DNA of 64,000 bases from Ramlibacter algicola (GCF_016641735.1 NZ_JAEDAO010000001.1:2728001-2792000); one strand, 5' to 3'. Counted from the stretch's first letter, positions 1 to 9,842 are shown. Made by a program: numbers and translations. Notes: a model not told the origin generated them from the letters alone.

Positions 1-1
1 C

Positions 2-586
2 TCGCGCCTGCTGGTGCACCAACCGATCTACGAAGCGGTGCTGGACCGCCTGGGCGGCGTGTTCTCCAACCTGCGCGTCGGCCCCGCGGCGATGGATCTC
101 GATGTCGGCCCGCTGATCCGTGCCAGCCAGCAGCAGCGCGTGTGGGACTTCCTGTCCGACGCGCAGCACGCCGGCATCCCGATGGTCGCGCAGGGGCAGA
201 TCGTCGAGGAAGCCCCGGAGGCGGGCTTCTACCAGGTGCCCACCCTGCTGCGCGACGTGCCCATCGCGCACCGCCTGGCGCAGGAGGAAGTGTTCGGGCC
301 GGTGCTCGCCGCCATGCCGTTCAAGAACGAGGACGAAGCGGTGCGGCTCGCGAACGGCACCGCGTTCGGGCTGGTGGCGGGCGTGTGGACGCGCGACGGC
401 GCGCGGCAGTTGCGCATGGCGCGCCGCGTGCGCAGCGGCCAGGTGTTCATCAACAACTACGGCGCCGGCGGCGGCATCGAGCTGCCCTTCGGCGGCGTGA
501 AGTCCTCCGGCCACGGCCGCGAGAAGGGCTTCGAGGCGCTGTACGGGTTCACGACGCTCAAGACGGTGGCGATCCGCCACGGCTGA
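2..586 (+). CDS. Aldehyde dehydrogenase, C-terminal part (cut by window start)
   Basis: This is the C-terminal roughly 195 residues of an NAD(P)-dependent aldehyde dehydrogenase; the frame is open to the first bases, so the gene starts outside the window. Family marks visible are SRLLV just after where the catalytic Cys loop would lie, the QEEVFGPV cofactor-binding Glu motif, and the C-terminal segment FINNYGAGGGIELPFGG followed by KSSGHGREKG. The catalytic Cys itself is not in view. The stop is 15 bp before a short-chain dehydrogenase, so the two probably form a catabolic oxidoreductase operon. The substrate cannot be inferred from this fragment. Confidence 0.93.
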   Translation, partial: SRLLVHQPIYEAVLDRLGGVFSNLRVGPAAMDLDVGPLIRASQQQRVWDFLSDAQHAGIPMVAQGQIVEEAPEAGFYQVPTLLRDVPIAHRLAQEEVFGPVLAAMPFKNEDEAVRLANGTAFGLVAGVWTRDGARQLRMARRVRSGQVFINNYGAGGGIELPFGGVKSSGHGREKGFEALYGFTTLKTVAIRHG

Positions 587-601
587 CGGGGGAGACGACG
601 C

Positions 602-1363
602 ATGCGGGTCCAGGACAAATCCATCATCGTCACCGGCGCCGGCGGCGGCATCGGGGAAGGCATCGCGAAGCGCCTCGCGCAGGAAGGCGCGCAGGTGCTG
701 GTCAACGACGTCGATGCCGAGCGCGGCGAGCAGGTGGCGGCCGCCATCCGGGCCACGGGCGGACGCGCTTCGTTCTTCCGCGCCGACGTCACACGCTCCG
801 CGGACGTGAAGGCGCTGGTCGACGCCGCGGTGCAGCGGCACGGGCGGCTCGACGTGATGGTGAACAACGCCGGCTGGACGCATCGCAACAAGCCCGCGCT
901 CGAGGTGAGCGAAGACGACTTCGACCGCGTCTATGCGATCAACGTCAAGAGCATCTACCTCGCCACGATCCACGCCGTGCCCGCGTTTCGTGCCACCAAG
1001 GGCGGCGCGTTCATCAACATCGCGTCGACGGCGGGCGTGCGGCCGCGGCCCGGCCTCAGCTGGTACAACGGCTCGAAGGGCGCGGTCATCACCACCAGCA
1101 AATCGCTCGCCGCGGAGTTCGGGCCCGAGAACATCCGCGTCAACTGCATCAACCCGGTTTTCAATCCCGACACGGGCCTGTCGGCGGAGTTCGCGGGCGG
1201 CCCCGTCGACGAGGCCCGCCGCTCGAAGTTCCTTGCCACCATCCCGCTGGGCCGCTTTTCCACCGCGCTCGACGTCGCCAACGCGGCGCTGTACCTCGCC
1301 AGCGACGAAGCGGCCTTCATCTCCGGCGTTTGCATCGAGGTCGACGGGGCGCGCTGCGTCTGA
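602..1363 (+). CDS. Short-chain dehydrogenase/reductase (SDR)
   Basis: A 253-residue classical SDR that would oxidise or reduce a hydroxyl/carbonyl group with NAD(P)(H). The Rossmann motif TGAGGGIG is at residues 11-18, NNAG at 88-91, and the catalytic Ser142, Tyr155 and Lys159 (YxxxK) are all present. D36 at the end of the second strand (VNDVD) favours NAD over NADP. The usual PG after the catalytic lysine is PV here (NPV, 184-186). The length is normal for the family. It lies 15 bp after an aldehyde dehydrogenase, suggesting sequential alcohol and aldehyde oxidation of an unknown substrate. Confidence 0.93.
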   Translation: MRVQDKSIIVTGAGGGIGEGIAKRLAQEGAQVLVNDVDAERGEQVAAAIRATGGRASFFRADVTRSADVKALVDAAVQRHGRLDVMVNNAGWTHRNKPALEVSEDDFDRVYAINVKSIYLATIHAVPAFRATKGGAFINIASTAGVRPRPGLSWYNGSKGAVITTSKSLAAEFGPENIRVNCINPVFNPDTGLSAEFAGGPVDEARRSKFLATIPLGRFSTALDVANAALYLASDEAAFISGVCIEVDGARCV

Positions 1364-1367
1364 AGCC

Positions 1368-1910
1368 ATGGCCAGCCGCCTCGACCAACTGGTGTCCTCG
1401 CCCGCCGCGGGCCTGGACGAGCCGTTCGCGATGCTGCACGCCTGCCACGAGCGCATGCAGCGGACGCTGGCGCTGCTGGGCCGGCTGGAAGCCCACGTCG
1501 CGGAACACGGCGCTGACGAGCAGGCGCGGCAGGCGGCGCGCGACGTGGCCCGGTACTTCGACAACGCCGCGCCGCAGCACCACCTGGACGAGGAGCGGCA
1601 CGTGCTGCCGGCGCTGCGGGCCGGCGGCGACCCGGCGCTCGCCGTCCTCGCGGCCCGCCTCGAAAACGACCACCGCGCGATGGAAAGCGCATGGGCCGCG
1701 GCGCGCGCCGTCCTGCAGCAGATTGCCGACGGGACTCTCGCCCGGCTGGACCCGGAACAGGAGCAGTCGCTGCAGTCCTTCACGCAGCTGTATGCCGGGC
1801 ACATCGCCGCCGAGGAAGGCACGGCCTTTCCCACCGCCGAGGCGCGGCTCGACGCCGACGCGGTGCGGGCGATGTCGGCCGACATGCGCGCCCGCCGCGG
1901 CGCGTCCTGA
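1368..1910 (+). CDS. Hemerythrin HHE-domain protein
   Basis: A 180-residue all-helical protein with hemerythrin-type iron ligands. In order they are HACHERM near residue 24, a [13 protein letters not shown] segment (HxxxE pattern), ENDHRAME, and [12 protein letters not shown]. Such domains bind a di-iron centre and are linked to O2, NO or iron handling. The ATG at 1368 is 4 bp after the SDR stop; the longer reading frame upstream is only antisense and out-of-frame SDR sequence. The gene precedes moaA by 38 bp. A second, unrelated-looking HHE protein occurs at 43434-43916. The specific role is unknown. Confidence 0.85.
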   Translation: MASRLDQLVSSPAAGLDEPFAMLHACHERMQRTLALLGRLEAHVAEHGADEQARQAARDVARYFDNAAPQHHLDEERHVLPALRAGGDPALAVLAARLENDHRAMESAWAAARAVLQQIADGTLARLDPEQEQSLQSFTQLYAGHIAAEEGTAFPTAEARLDADAVRAMSADMRARRGAS

Positions 1911-1936
1911 TCGCGGCAGGGCCATGCGCCTGCAGG

Positions 1937-1942
1937 CACAAT
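1937..1942 (+). promoter_or_regulatory. -10 box for a leaderless moaA transcript (CACAAT)
   Basis: CACAATCGGGCC precedes the moaA GTG at 1949. Six bases separate the hexamer from the start codon, which would place transcription start on the GTG itself. No Shine-Dalgarno sequence is visible. The same arrangement recurs at several genes in this window. Inferred from sequence only. Confidence 0.45.
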
Positions 1943-1948
1943 CGGGCC

Positions 1949-3064
1949 GTGGCTGAACGCGTCATCCCCGTCGTCGACCAGCGCCTCGCGCCGCTTGCGG
2001 CCGCGGTGCCGGTGCAGCCCATCGTGCCCTCCGGGCAGCTCCACGATGTCCGCGCGCGTCCCCTGCGCGACCTGCGCATCAGCGTCACCGACCGCTGCAA
2101 CTTCCGCTGCGCGTACTGCATGCCCAAGGAAGTCTTCACCAAGGACTATCCGTACCTGCCGCATGCGCAGCTGCTGACCTTCGAGGAGATCACGCGGCTG
2201 GCCCGCGTGTTCGTCGCGCACGGCGTGCGCAAGATCCGGCTCACCGGCGGCGAGCCGCTGCTGCGCAAGAACCTCGAGATCCTGGTCGAGCAGCTCGCGC
2301 AGTTGCGCACCACCGACGGCCAGCCCGTCGAACTGGCGCTGACCACCAACGGGTCGCTGCTGGCGCGCAAGGCCCAGGCGCTCAAGGCCGCCGGCCTGCA
2401 CCGCGTGACGGTCAGCCTCGACGCGCTGGACGATGCCGTGTTCCGCCGCATGAACGACGTCGACTTCCCGGTCGCCGACGTGCTGGCGGGCATCGACGCC
2501 GCGCGCGATGCGGGCCTGGGCCCGATCAAGGTCAACATGGTCGTGCAGCGCGGCACCAACGACCACGAAATCCTGCCGATGGCGCGCCACTTCCGCGGCA
2601 CCGGCACCGTGCTGCGCTTCATCGAATACATGGACGTGGGCGCCACCAACGGCTGGCGGATGGACGAAGTGCTGCCGTCCGCCGACGTCGTGCACCGCAT
2701 CGCGGCCGACTTCCCGCTCCATGCGCTCGACGCCACCGCCCCCGGCGAAACCGCCGAGCGTTGGGCCTACGACGACGGCGCCGGCGAGATCGGCGTCATC
2801 AGCAGCGTCACGCAGGCGTTCTGCGGGACCTGCAACCGAGCGCGCCTGTCGACCGAGGGCCGCCTGTACCTGTGCCTGTTCGCCAGTAACGGCCACGACC
2901 TGCGCACGCTGCTGCGCGGCGGGGCCAGCGACGCCGACCTTGCATCGGCCATCGGGCACATCTGGCAGTCGCGTGGCGACCGCTATTCGGAATTGCGCGG
3001 GCAGTTGCCTGCCGACGCGGGCGCCCCGGGCCGCCGCGTGGAAATGAGCTACATCGGCGGATGA
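1949..3064 (+). CDS. moaA: GTP 3',8-cyclase MoaA (molybdenum cofactor)
   Basis: A radical-SAM enzyme for the first step of molybdopterin synthesis: GTP to 3',8-cyclo-H2GTP, which MoaC then converts to cyclic pyranopterin monophosphate. Of 371 residues, the N-terminal cluster motif is C50-x3-C54-x2-C57 (RCNFRCAYC), the TGGEPLL SAM-binding motif follows, and the second cluster cysteines are C292, C295 and C309 ([20 protein letters not shown]). The C-terminal Gly-Gly tail needed for activity is intact (MSYIGG). The GTG start is chosen because earlier in-frame codons run back into the hemerythrin gene. It overlaps mobA by 4 bp (ATGA). moaC, moaD and moaE are not nearby. Confidence 0.96.
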   Translation: MAERVIPVVDQRLAPLAAAVPVQPIVPSGQLHDVRARPLRDLRISVTDRCNFRCAYCMPKEVFTKDYPYLPHAQLLTFEEITRLARVFVAHGVRKIRLTGGEPLLRKNLEILVEQLAQLRTTDGQPVELALTTNGSLLARKAQALKAAGLHRVTVSLDALDDAVFRRMNDVDFPVADVLAGIDAARDAGLGPIKVNMVVQRGTNDHEILPMARHFRGTGTVLRFIEYMDVGATNGWRMDEVLPSADVVHRIAADFPLHALDATAPGETAERWAYDDGAGEIGVISSVTQAFCGTCNRARLSTEGRLYLCLFASNGHDLRTLLRGGASDADLASAIGHIWQSRGDRYSELRGQLPADAGAPGRRVEMSYIGG

Positions 3065-3672
3065 TCGACCCCACGGAAGTCACGGGCGTGATCCTGGCCG
3101 GCGGCCGCGGCTCGCGCATGGGCGGCGTCGACAAGGGCCTGCAGAACTTCGCGGGCGGCCCGCTCGCGCTGCATGCGCTGATGCGGCTGCAGCCCCAGGT
3201 CGGCGACATCCTGATCAACGCCAACCGCAACCTGGCGGCCTACGAATCGTTCGGCGTGCCGGTGTGGCCGGACGCCCTGCCCGACTTCGCCGGCCCGCTC
3301 GCCGGCTTCGTCACCGGCCTCGAGCAGGCGCAGACGCCCTGGATGGTCACCGTGCCGTGCGACTCCCCCCTGTTCCCGCTCGACCTCGTCGAACGCCTCG
3401 GGACGGCCGCGATCGGGCAGGACGCCGAGATCGCGATGGCGAGCGCCCGCGAGGAGGACGGCCAGTGGCGCACGCAGCCCGTGTTCTGCCTGATGCGCCG
3501 CGAACTGCTGGAAAGCCTGCTGCGCTTCACCCAGGGCGGTGGACGCAAGATCGATGCGTGGACCGCGCAGCACCGCACGATCGAAGTGAAGTTCGATGCG
3601 CCGGGCGACGACCCCCGCGCGTTCCGCAACGCCAACACGCTCGCCGAGCTGCGGGCGCTGGAGCCGCGGTGA
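3061..3672 (+). CDS. mobA: Molybdenum cofactor guanylyltransferase MobA
   Basis: A 203-residue cytoplasmic nucleotidyltransferase that attaches GMP to Mo-molybdopterin, giving the bis-MGD cofactor of DMSO-reductase-family enzymes. The N-terminal nucleotide-binding signature [15 protein letters not shown] spans about residues 12-26, and the metal-binding aspartate lies in [10 protein letters not shown]. The start overlaps moaA and the stop overlaps moeA by 4 bp each, a translationally coupled trio. Its presence implies that the host makes bis-MGD enzymes such as nitrate reductase or formate dehydrogenase; none is in this window. Confidence 0.95.
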   Translation: MIDPTEVTGVILAGGRGSRMGGVDKGLQNFAGGPLALHALMRLQPQVGDILINANRNLAAYESFGVPVWPDALPDFAGPLAGFVTGLEQAQTPWMVTVPCDSPLFPLDLVERLGTAAIGQDAEIAMASAREEDGQWRTQPVFCLMRRELLESLLRFTQGGGRKIDAWTAQHRTIEVKFDAPGDDPRAFRNANTLAELRALEPR

Positions 3673-4937
3673 AGCCGCTGGAGCAGATCGCGGCGGAACT
3701 GCAGGGCTACGACCCCCAGGCGCTGCCGGCGAATCTCGTCAACGACTTCCTCGACCGGCTCGTGCAGCCGGTCACCGGCATCGAGAACGTCGCGACGGCC
3801 GACCTGCTCGGCCGCGTGCTGGCGCAGGACGTGGTGTCGCCGCTCAACGTGCCGCCGCACGACAACTCCGCCATGGACGGCTACGCGTTCGAGGGCTCGC
3901 AGATCGGGAGCGCCGCGCTGCACCTGCAGCCGGTCGGCACGGCGCTCGCCGGCAAGGCGTGGCAGGGCCAGGTCGGCGCCGGCCAGTGCGTGAAGATCAT
4001 GACCGGCGCGGTGATGCCCGCCGGCCTCGACACGGTCGTGCCGCAGGAGTTCACGCGCTCGCTGGACGACGGCCGCATCGAAGTGCCCGCTGGCGTCGTC
4101 CGCCCGGGCGACAACCGCCGCCTCGCGGGCGAAGACCTGATGGCCGGCAAGCCCGCGCTGTTGCGCGGCGAGCGGCTCGGTCCTGCCGCCTGCGGCCTCG
4201 TCGCGAGCCTGGGGCTGCCCTCCGCCCCCGTCGCGCGGCGCGTGCGCGTCGCCTACTTCTCCACCGGCGACGAGATCCTGAGCCTGGGCGAGCTGCCGCG
4301 CGAAGGCGCCGTCTACGACAGCAACCGCTACACGGTGCGCGGCATGCTCACGCAGCTGGGCTGCGACGTGATCGACCTCGGTGTCGTGCGCGACCAGCCG
4401 GCGCTGCTGGAGCAAGCCTTCCGCACGGCCGCATCGCAGGCCGACGCCATCATCACCAGCGGCGGCGTGAGCGTCGGCGAGGCCGACTTCACCAAGGCCA
4501 TGATGAAGCAGCTGGGCGACGTGGCGTTCTGGCGCATCGCCATGCGTCCCGGCCGGCCGATGGCCGTCGGCCGCATTGGCAACGCGGTGCTGTTCGGCCT
4601 GCCCGGCAATCCCGTGGCCGTGATGGTGACCTTCCTGGCGTTCGTGCGTCCCGCGTTGCTGCGCCTGATGGGCTGCCGCGACACGGCGCCCCCACCGATG
4701 CTGCGCGCGCGCAGCCAGGAGGCGATGCGCAAGAAGCCGGGCCGGACGGAATACCAGCGCGGCATCGTCAGCCGCGCGCCCGACGGCGCACTGCAGGTGC
4801 GCACGACGGGCAACCAGGGCTCGGGCGTGCTCAGCTCGATGGTCCAGGCCAACGGCCTGGTCGTCCTCCACCATGGCCAGGGCAGCGTGGCCCCCGGCGA
4901 CGAGGTGGACGTGATGCTGTTCGAAGGCGTGCTCTAG
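3669..4937 (+). CDS. moeA: Molybdopterin molybdenumtransferase MoeA
   Basis: A 422-residue enzyme that inserts molybdate into adenylylated molybdopterin. Visible marks are the [10 protein letters not shown] segment in the N-terminal domain, the STGDEI motif, and [11 protein letters not shown] with GLPGNPVA in the catalytic MoCF-like domain, followed by the beta-barrel C-terminal domain. The GTG at 3669 overlaps the mobA stop (GTGA); no in-frame start further upstream fits because it would lie inside mobA. It ends the moaA-mobA-moeA operon. Downstream it converges on a small minus-strand gene, with a GC-rich inverted repeat in the 47-bp gap. Confidence 0.95.
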   Translation: MKPLEQIAAELQGYDPQALPANLVNDFLDRLVQPVTGIENVATADLLGRVLAQDVVSPLNVPPHDNSAMDGYAFEGSQIGSAALHLQPVGTALAGKAWQGQVGAGQCVKIMTGAVMPAGLDTVVPQEFTRSLDDGRIEVPAGVVRPGDNRRLAGEDLMAGKPALLRGERLGPAACGLVASLGLPSAPVARRVRVAYFSTGDEILSLGELPREGAVYDSNRYTVRGMLTQLGCDVIDLGVVRDQPALLEQAFRTAASQADAIITSGGVSVGEADFTKAMMKQLGDVAFWRIAMRPGRPMAVGRIGNAVLFGLPGNPVAVMVTFLAFVRPALLRLMGCRDTAPPPMLRARSQEAMRKKPGRTEYQRGIVSRAPDGALQVRTTGNQGSGVLSSMVQANGLVVLHHGQGSVAPGDEVDVMLFEGVL

Positions 4938-4984
4938 CGCCGGCGGCGGCCCGCGTGGTCGATCCGGCCCGCCGGCCGTGGGCG

Positions 4985-5146
4985 TCAGGCGGCGAACATG
5001 CGCCGGGCCTCGTCCGCGAGCTGCTGGCGTTTCATCACCAGCTTGGGCAGGTCCGGGTGCATGGGATCGATCTCGCGCAAGGCCCAGCCGTAGAACGCCT
5101 GTGCGAACGTGACGTGGATGAAGCGCAGGATTTTCATGGGCTCCAT
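4985..5146 (-). CDS. Small conserved-looking protein, unknown function
   Basis: A 53-residue reading frame starting MEPMKILRFIHVTFAQAFYGWALREI and ending in a charged, Ala/Arg-rich helix (MKRQQLADEARRMFAA). The internal Met at residue 4 (5137) is an alternative start and the frame stays open up to 5194. The segment RFIHVTFAQAFYGWAL is amphipathic/hydrophobic and could touch a membrane, but there is no clear transmembrane helix. I do not recognise the family. Support comes from codon use and from its fitting the gap between moeA and the RND operon. It could be a spurious ORF. Confidence 0.4.
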   Translation of the reverse strand: MEPMKILRFIHVTFAQAFYGWALREIDPMHPDLPKLVMKRQQLADEARRMFAA

Positions 5147-5204
5147 GGTGCAGCCCAATGGCAGAGCCATCCGGTCGGTGCCTGCCTGAACCATTTGTCG
5201 GTGG

Positions 5205-5232
5205 CGCCGCCGACATGTGTCGGACGGCGGCG
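5205..5232. terminator. Inverted repeat downstream of the RND operon
   Basis: CCGACA-TG-TGTCGG is a perfect core stem, extended by CGCCG/CGGCG around a single bulged A. It lies 48 bp beyond the RND permease stop. There is no T-run on either side, so it is a weak or Rho-assisted terminator candidate. Confidence 0.4.
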
Positions 5233-5280
5233 ACCCTTCGGTACGGCGGCCCCAGCGCTGCGGGCGCGCCGCCGTTCAGC

Positions 5281-8200
5281 CTACTTCGCGATGAGGTCCG
5301 GATGGCCCGGATGGGCTACCGGTTCCTCGTGCGCTTCCGCCTTGTTGGCGCCCGGGACCGCGTGGCGCGCGAACAGCAGGTACATGGTCGGCACCACGAA
5401 CACGGTCAGCGCCGTGCCCAGCGACATGCCGCCGACGATCACCCAGCCGATCTGGATGCGGCTCTCGGCACCGGCGCCGTGGGCCAGCGCCAGCGGGATG
5501 GCGCCCAGCACCATGGCGCCGGTCGTCATCAGGATCGGGCGCAGGCGCAGCGACGCGGCTTCGACGACCGCGTCGACCGTGGAGCGGCCCTGCTCGCGCA
5601 ACTGGTTGGAGAACTCCACGATCAGGATGCCGTGCTTGGTGATCAGGCCCACCAGCGTGATCAGGCCGATCTGCGAGTACACGTTGAGCGATCCGCCCGA
5701 CCACTTCAGGGCCAGCAGCGCGCCGATCATCGACAGCGGCACCGACAGCATGATGACCAGCGGGTCGACGAAGCTCTCGAACTGCGCGGCCAGCACCAGG
5801 AAGATGAACAGCAGCGCGAGGGCGAACACGATGGCCAGCGCGCCCTGCGAGTTGCGGAACTCGCGCGACGTGCCGTTCAGGTCGGTGGTGTAGCCCGGCT
5901 TGAGCACCTTCACCGACGCCTCCTGCATGAACTGCAGCGCCTGGCCGAGCGAGTAGTCGGGCGCGAGGTTGGCCGTGATCGTCGCGGCCCGGCGCTGGCC
6001 GAAGTGGTTCAGCTCGCGCGGGCTGACGGTCTCGCGCACCTTCACCAGCGCCGACAGCGGGATCATGGTGTCGTTGCGGCCGCGCACCTGGATGCTGTCG
6101 ATGTCCTCGGGCGTCGTGCGCCCGCTCGGCCGGTTCTGGATGATGACGTCGTACTGCTCGGCGTCCTTCTTGTAGCGCGTGACCTGCCGGCCGCCCAGCG
6201 TCGTCTCGAGCGCGCGTGCCACCACTTCGACCGGCACGCCCAGGTCGGCCGCTTTCTCGCGGTCGACGTCGATGCGCAGCTCCGGCTTGTTCAGGCGCAG
6301 GTCGGCGTCCACCTGCAGGATGCCGGGGTTCTTCGCCATCTCGTCCTGCAGCTGGCGCACCACGCGGCTCAGGTTCTCGTAGCTGTCGGAGGTCTGGATC
6401 ACGAAGCTGAGCGGACGTTCGCGGAAGCCCTGGCCGAGCGACGGCGGCACGATCGGGAAGGCGTTGACGCCGGCCAGCGAGTTGAAGCGCGGGCCCATCT
6501 CGCGCGCGATCTCCAGCGTCGTGCGGTGGCGCGCTTCCCAGTCGACCGTGCGGTAGACGACGCTGCCCTGCGACACGGTCGGATTGCCGATGCTCCCGAA
6601 GATGCGGTCGAACTCCGGGTAGTCCTGGCCGATCTTCTCCAGCTCGCGGGCGTAGCGGTCGGTGTAGTCGATGGTCGAGCCGTCGGGCGCGTTGATCGTC
6701 GCGATGATGGTGCCACGGTCCTCCAGCGGGGACAGCTCCGACTTCATGGTCGGGAAGATCAGCGCGATGGCCAGCGCGCTGAGCAGCATGACCCCGATGA
6801 CCAGCCAGCGCGCCTGCAGCACCTTGCCCGCAGCGCCCCCGGCGCGGGCCGTGAGCACCCAGCGCAGCACGCGGCCGTAGCGTTCGGACAGGCGCGTGAG
6901 CAGGCGGTCCATGCCGCGGTCGAACCAGTTCGGCTTCGGGTTGTGCCGCAGCAGCTGCGAGCACATCATCGGCGTGAGCGTCAGCGCGACGAAGCCCGAC
7001 ACCAGCACCGAGCCAGCCAGGGCGAGCGCGAATTCGACGAACAGGCGGCCGGTGCGGCCGGGCGTGAACGCCAGCGGGGCGTACACGGCCACCAGCGTGA
7101 GCGTCATGGTGATGACCGCGAAGCCGATTTCGCGCGCGCCCTTCACGGCCGCGGAGAACGGGTCGAGCCCTTCCTCGATGTGCCGGAAGATGTTCTCCAG
7201 CATCACGATGGCGTCGTCCACCACCAGGCCGATGGCCAGCACCAGCGCCAGCAGCGTCAGCGTGTTGATGGAGAACCCGGCCAGCCCCATCATCGCGAAG
7301 GTGCCGATCAGGCTCACCGGGATGGTGACGATCGGGATGATGGACGCGCGCACGGTGCGCAGGAACACGAAGATCACCAGCGCGACCAGCACGATGGCTT
7401 CGGCGATGGTGCGGTAGACGTTCTGCACCGACCGGTCGATGAACGCCGAGTTGTCGTTCGCGATGTCGATGTTGATGCCGGGCGGCAGGTCCTGCTTCAG
7501 GCGCGGGATCATGTCGCGCACGCCCTGCGCCATGGTCAGCGGGTTGGCGGTGGCCTGGCGGATGACGCCGGCCGAGATGGCCGTGCGGCCGTTCAGGCGC
7601 ACCGCGCTGCGCTCGTCGGCGGCCGCTTCCTCGACGCGGGCGACGTCGCGGATGCGCACCGGGAAGCCGTTCACGGTCTTGACGACGATGTCGGCGAACT
7701 GGGCCGGCCGGATCAGGTCGGTCTGCGAGGTGACGCTGAACTCGCGCTGCTGCGACTCGATGCGCCCGGCGGGCACCTCCAGGTTGCTGCGGCGAACGGC
7801 GTCCTCGATGTCCTGCGTCGTGAGCCGGTAGCCCGCCAGGCGGTCCGGGTCGAGCCACACGCGCATCGCGTACTTGCGCTCGCCGTAGATGCGCACGTCG
7901 GCGACGCCGGTCACCGTCTGCAGGCGCGGCTTGACGATGCGGTTGACGTAGTCGTTGATCTGCAGCGGATTCAGCGTGTCGCTGGTGAACGCCAGCCAGA
8001 TCACGGGGAAGGCATCGGCTTCCACCTTGGCGATCACCGGTTCGTCGATGGCCTGCGGCAGCTTGTTGCGCACGCGCGAGGTGCGGTCGCGCACCTCGGC
8101 CGCGGCGGCGTCGGCGTCCTTCTCGAGCCGGAAGCGCACCTGGATCTGGCTCTGTTCCGGCCGGCTGATCGAGGTGATGACGTCCACCGCGTCGATGCCG

Positions 8201-8415
8201 GCGATGGAATCCTCCAGCGGCTTGGTGACCTGCGACTCCATCACCTCGGCCGACGCCCCCGGATAGCGAACGCTGACGGTGACGATCGGCTCGTCGATCT
8301 TCGGGTACTCGCGCACCGCCAGGCGCGTGAAGCTCACGGCGCCGATCAGCAGCACCAGCAGCGACAGCACGGTGGCGAACACCGGGCGGCGGATGGCGAT
8401 CTCGGGCAACTGCAT
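5281..8415 (-). CDS. RND multidrug efflux permease (HAE1 family)
   Basis: A 1044-residue inner-membrane proton-driven pump of the AcrB/MexB/MdtBC superfamily. It has a single N-terminal transmembrane helix (about 13-30), the large periplasmic porter loop, and TM helices from about 336 onward. The proton-relay pair is D400-D401 in GLVVDDAIVMLENI, matching AcrB D407/D408. The C-terminal half repeats the architecture (QIGLITLVGLITKHGILIVE). It is 15 bp downstream of its periplasmic adaptor gene. There is no TolC-type outer-membrane gene beside it, so an unlinked one is probably used. Substrates cannot be predicted. Confidence 0.95.
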   Translation of the reverse strand: MQLPEIAIRRPVFATVLSLLVLLIGAVSFTRLAVREYPKIDEPIVTVSVRYPGASAEVMESQVTKPLEDSIAGIDAVDVITSISRPEQSQIQVRFRLEKDADAAAAEVRDRTSRVRNKLPQAIDEPVIAKVEADAFPVIWLAFTSDTLNPLQINDYVNRIVKPRLQTVTGVADVRIYGERKYAMRVWLDPDRLAGYRLTTQDIEDAVRRSNLEVPAGRIESQQREFSVTSQTDLIRPAQFADIVVKTVNGFPVRIRDVARVEEAAADERSAVRLNGRTAISAGVIRQATANPLTMAQGVRDMIPRLKQDLPPGINIDIANDNSAFIDRSVQNVYRTIAEAIVLVALVIFVFLRTVRASIIPIVTIPVSLIGTFAMMGLAGFSINTLTLLALVLAIGLVVDDAIVMLENIFRHIEEGLDPFSAAVKGAREIGFAVITMTLTLVAVYAPLAFTPGRTGRLFVEFALALAGSVLVSGFVALTLTPMMCSQLLRHNPKPNWFDRGMDRLLTRLSERYGRVLRWVLTARAGGAAGKVLQARWLVIGVMLLSALAIALIFPTMKSELSPLEDRGTIIATINAPDGSTIDYTDRYARELEKIGQDYPEFDRIFGSIGNPTVSQGSVVYRTVDWEARHRTTLEIAREMGPRFNSLAGVNAFPIVPPSLGQGFRERPLSFVIQTSDSYENLSRVVRQLQDEMAKNPGILQVDADLRLNKPELRIDVDREKAADLGVPVEVVARALETTLGGRQVTRYKKDAEQYDVIIQNRPSGRTTPEDIDSIQVRGRNDTMIPLSALVKVRETVSPRELNHFGQRRAATITANLAPDYSLGQALQFMQEASVKVLKPGYTTDLNGTSREFRNSQGALAIVFALALLFIFLVLAAQFESFVDPLVIMLSVPLSMIGALLALKWSGGSLNVYSQIGLITLVGLITKHGILIVEFSNQLREQGRSTVDAVVEAASLRLRPILMTTGAMVLGAIPLALAHGAGAESRIQIGWVIVGGMSLGTALTVFVVPTMYLLFARHAVPGANKAEAHEEPVAHPGHPDLIAK

Positions 8416-8430
8416 GCCGGGCTCCTGCCG

Positions 8431-9711
8431 TCAGCGGCGCTTGCCGCCGGCGCGCGGCATCTCGGCCACGGCCACGTGGCACGGGCTCGCCCCGCGTGCG
8501 GCACCTTCGGGGGCCGCATTCGCGGTGGCGACGGGCGCGGCCGGCTTGGCGGCCGAGGCTGCAGCCGCGGGTGCGGCCGTCGCGTCCACCGGCGCGGTGG
8601 GCTTGGCCGCGTCGGCCAGCTTCACGAGCATGCCGTCGCGGTTGATGCGCTGCTGGCCGGCGGTGACGACCAGGTCGCCCGGCCGCAGGCCTTCGGTGAT
8701 TTCGACGCGGCCCGGGCTGCGCAGGCCGACCTTGACGTCGACGCGCTGGGCAACCTTGCCGTCGGCGCCGTCCACCAGGCGGTACACCGAGATGCGGTTG
8801 CCCTGCGGGACGACGGCCTCCTCGGGCACGACGAGCGCGTCGTCCCGCTGGCCGAAGATCACGCTCACGCGGGCGAACATGCCGGGGCGCAGCGCGAGCT
8901 GGCGGTTGTCGATGCAGCCGCGCACGCCGAGCGAACGCCCGTTGGCGTCGACGGCGGGATCGATGGCCTGCACCACCGCGTTCCAGTGGCGGCCGGGCAG
9001 CGCGTCGGTCTGCACGACGGCGGTTTGCCCCTGCCGCAGCTTGGTCTGGAAGCGCTCGGGCAGGCGGAAGTCGACGTAGACCGCGTCGAGGTCTTCGAGG
9101 TTGACGATGTCGGCGCCGTCCTTGAGGTAGTCGCCGACGTTGATGCCGCGGATGCCGGCGATGGCGTCGAACGGGGCGACGATCTTCAGCCGCGCCGCCG
9201 TCGCTTCGGCGAGGGCCAGCTTGGCTTCGGCGACCTGCAGGTTGGCCGCGCTCTCGTCGACCTGGCGCTGGCTGATGAAGCCCTGCCCCACCAGGTCCTG
9301 GTTGCGCTTGTGGTTGGCACGGGCGATGGACAGCTCGGCTCGTGCCTGCTGCACCTGCGCCATCGGCAGCTGGTCGTCCAGCTGCACCAGCAGCTGGCCG
9401 CGGCGCACGCGCTCGCCGTCACGGAAGTTGATGCGCGTCACGCGGCCGCTGACCTCGGGGCGCAACATCACGCTCTGGCGCGAACGCAGGCTGCCGACCG
9501 CCTGGGCGTCGTCGGTCAGGCGCATGGAATCCGCACGGGCCGCTTCGACGACGACGGGCGCACCACGGCTGCCGCCGGCAGCGGGCGCGCTCGCAACCGG
9601 TGCGCTGTCCGGGGCCGGCGAGGCGGGCTGGCGCTGGTACCACCAGGCCGCGGCCGAGGCGGCCGCGATGCCGGCGGCGGCGATCACGATGTACAGGGGC
9701 TTGGAGGCCAT
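8431..9711 (-). CDS. RND periplasmic adaptor (membrane fusion protein)
   Basis: A 426-residue adaptor linking the RND permease to an outer-membrane channel. An N-terminal hydrophobic anchor (residues about 5-22, LYIVIAAAGIAAASAAAWW) is followed by lipoyl halves (VSGRVTRINFRDGERVRRGQLLVQLDD and the partner strand IRGINVGDYLKDGADIVNL), a helical hairpin rich in Gln/Ala, and beta-barrel/MP domains. The tail is Ala/Pro-rich, low complexity and probably disordered. The ATG at 9711 (MASKPLY) is chosen over the longer frame because it begins the membrane anchor. There is no lipobox. It is the first gene of the two-gene pump operon. Confidence 0.92.
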   Translation of the reverse strand: MASKPLYIVIAAAGIAAASAAAWWYQRQPASPAPDSAPVASAPAAGGSRGAPVVVEAARADSMRLTDDAQAVGSLRSRQSVMLRPEVSGRVTRINFRDGERVRRGQLLVQLDDQLPMAQVQQARAELSIARANHKRNQDLVGQGFISQRQVDESAANLQVAEAKLALAEATAARLKIVAPFDAIAGIRGINVGDYLKDGADIVNLEDLDAVYVDFRLPERFQTKLRQGQTAVVQTDALPGRHWNAVVQAIDPAVDANGRSLGVRGCIDNRQLALRPGMFARVSVIFGQRDDALVVPEEAVVPQGNRISVYRLVDGADGKVAQRVDVKVGLRSPGRVEITEGLRPGDLVVTAGQQRINRDGMLVKLADAAKPTAPVDATAAPAAAASAAKPAAPVATANAAPEGAARGASPCHVAVAEMPRAGGKRR

Positions 9712-9842
9712 GGACTTCTTGCGAGGGGGCGGCTGGAGCCCGTGGTGGCGTGCAAACACGGCATTGTCGCAGCGCGACCGGTGCGGCGCGATGGGGGTGG
9801 TTACCAAGTGCCGCCCCCTGGAGGGCGCCCTTTACCTCGCGT
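9712..9842. other. Intergenic region upstream of the RND operon
   Basis: This 131-bp stretch lies between the adaptor start and the rnhA stop. On the minus strand a GACAAT hexamer about 45 bp upstream of the adaptor ATG could be its -10 box. A GC-rich imperfect palindrome (CGCCCCCTGGAGGGCG) sits next to the rnhA end. No adjacent regulator gene or clear operator was seen. Confidence 0.3.
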
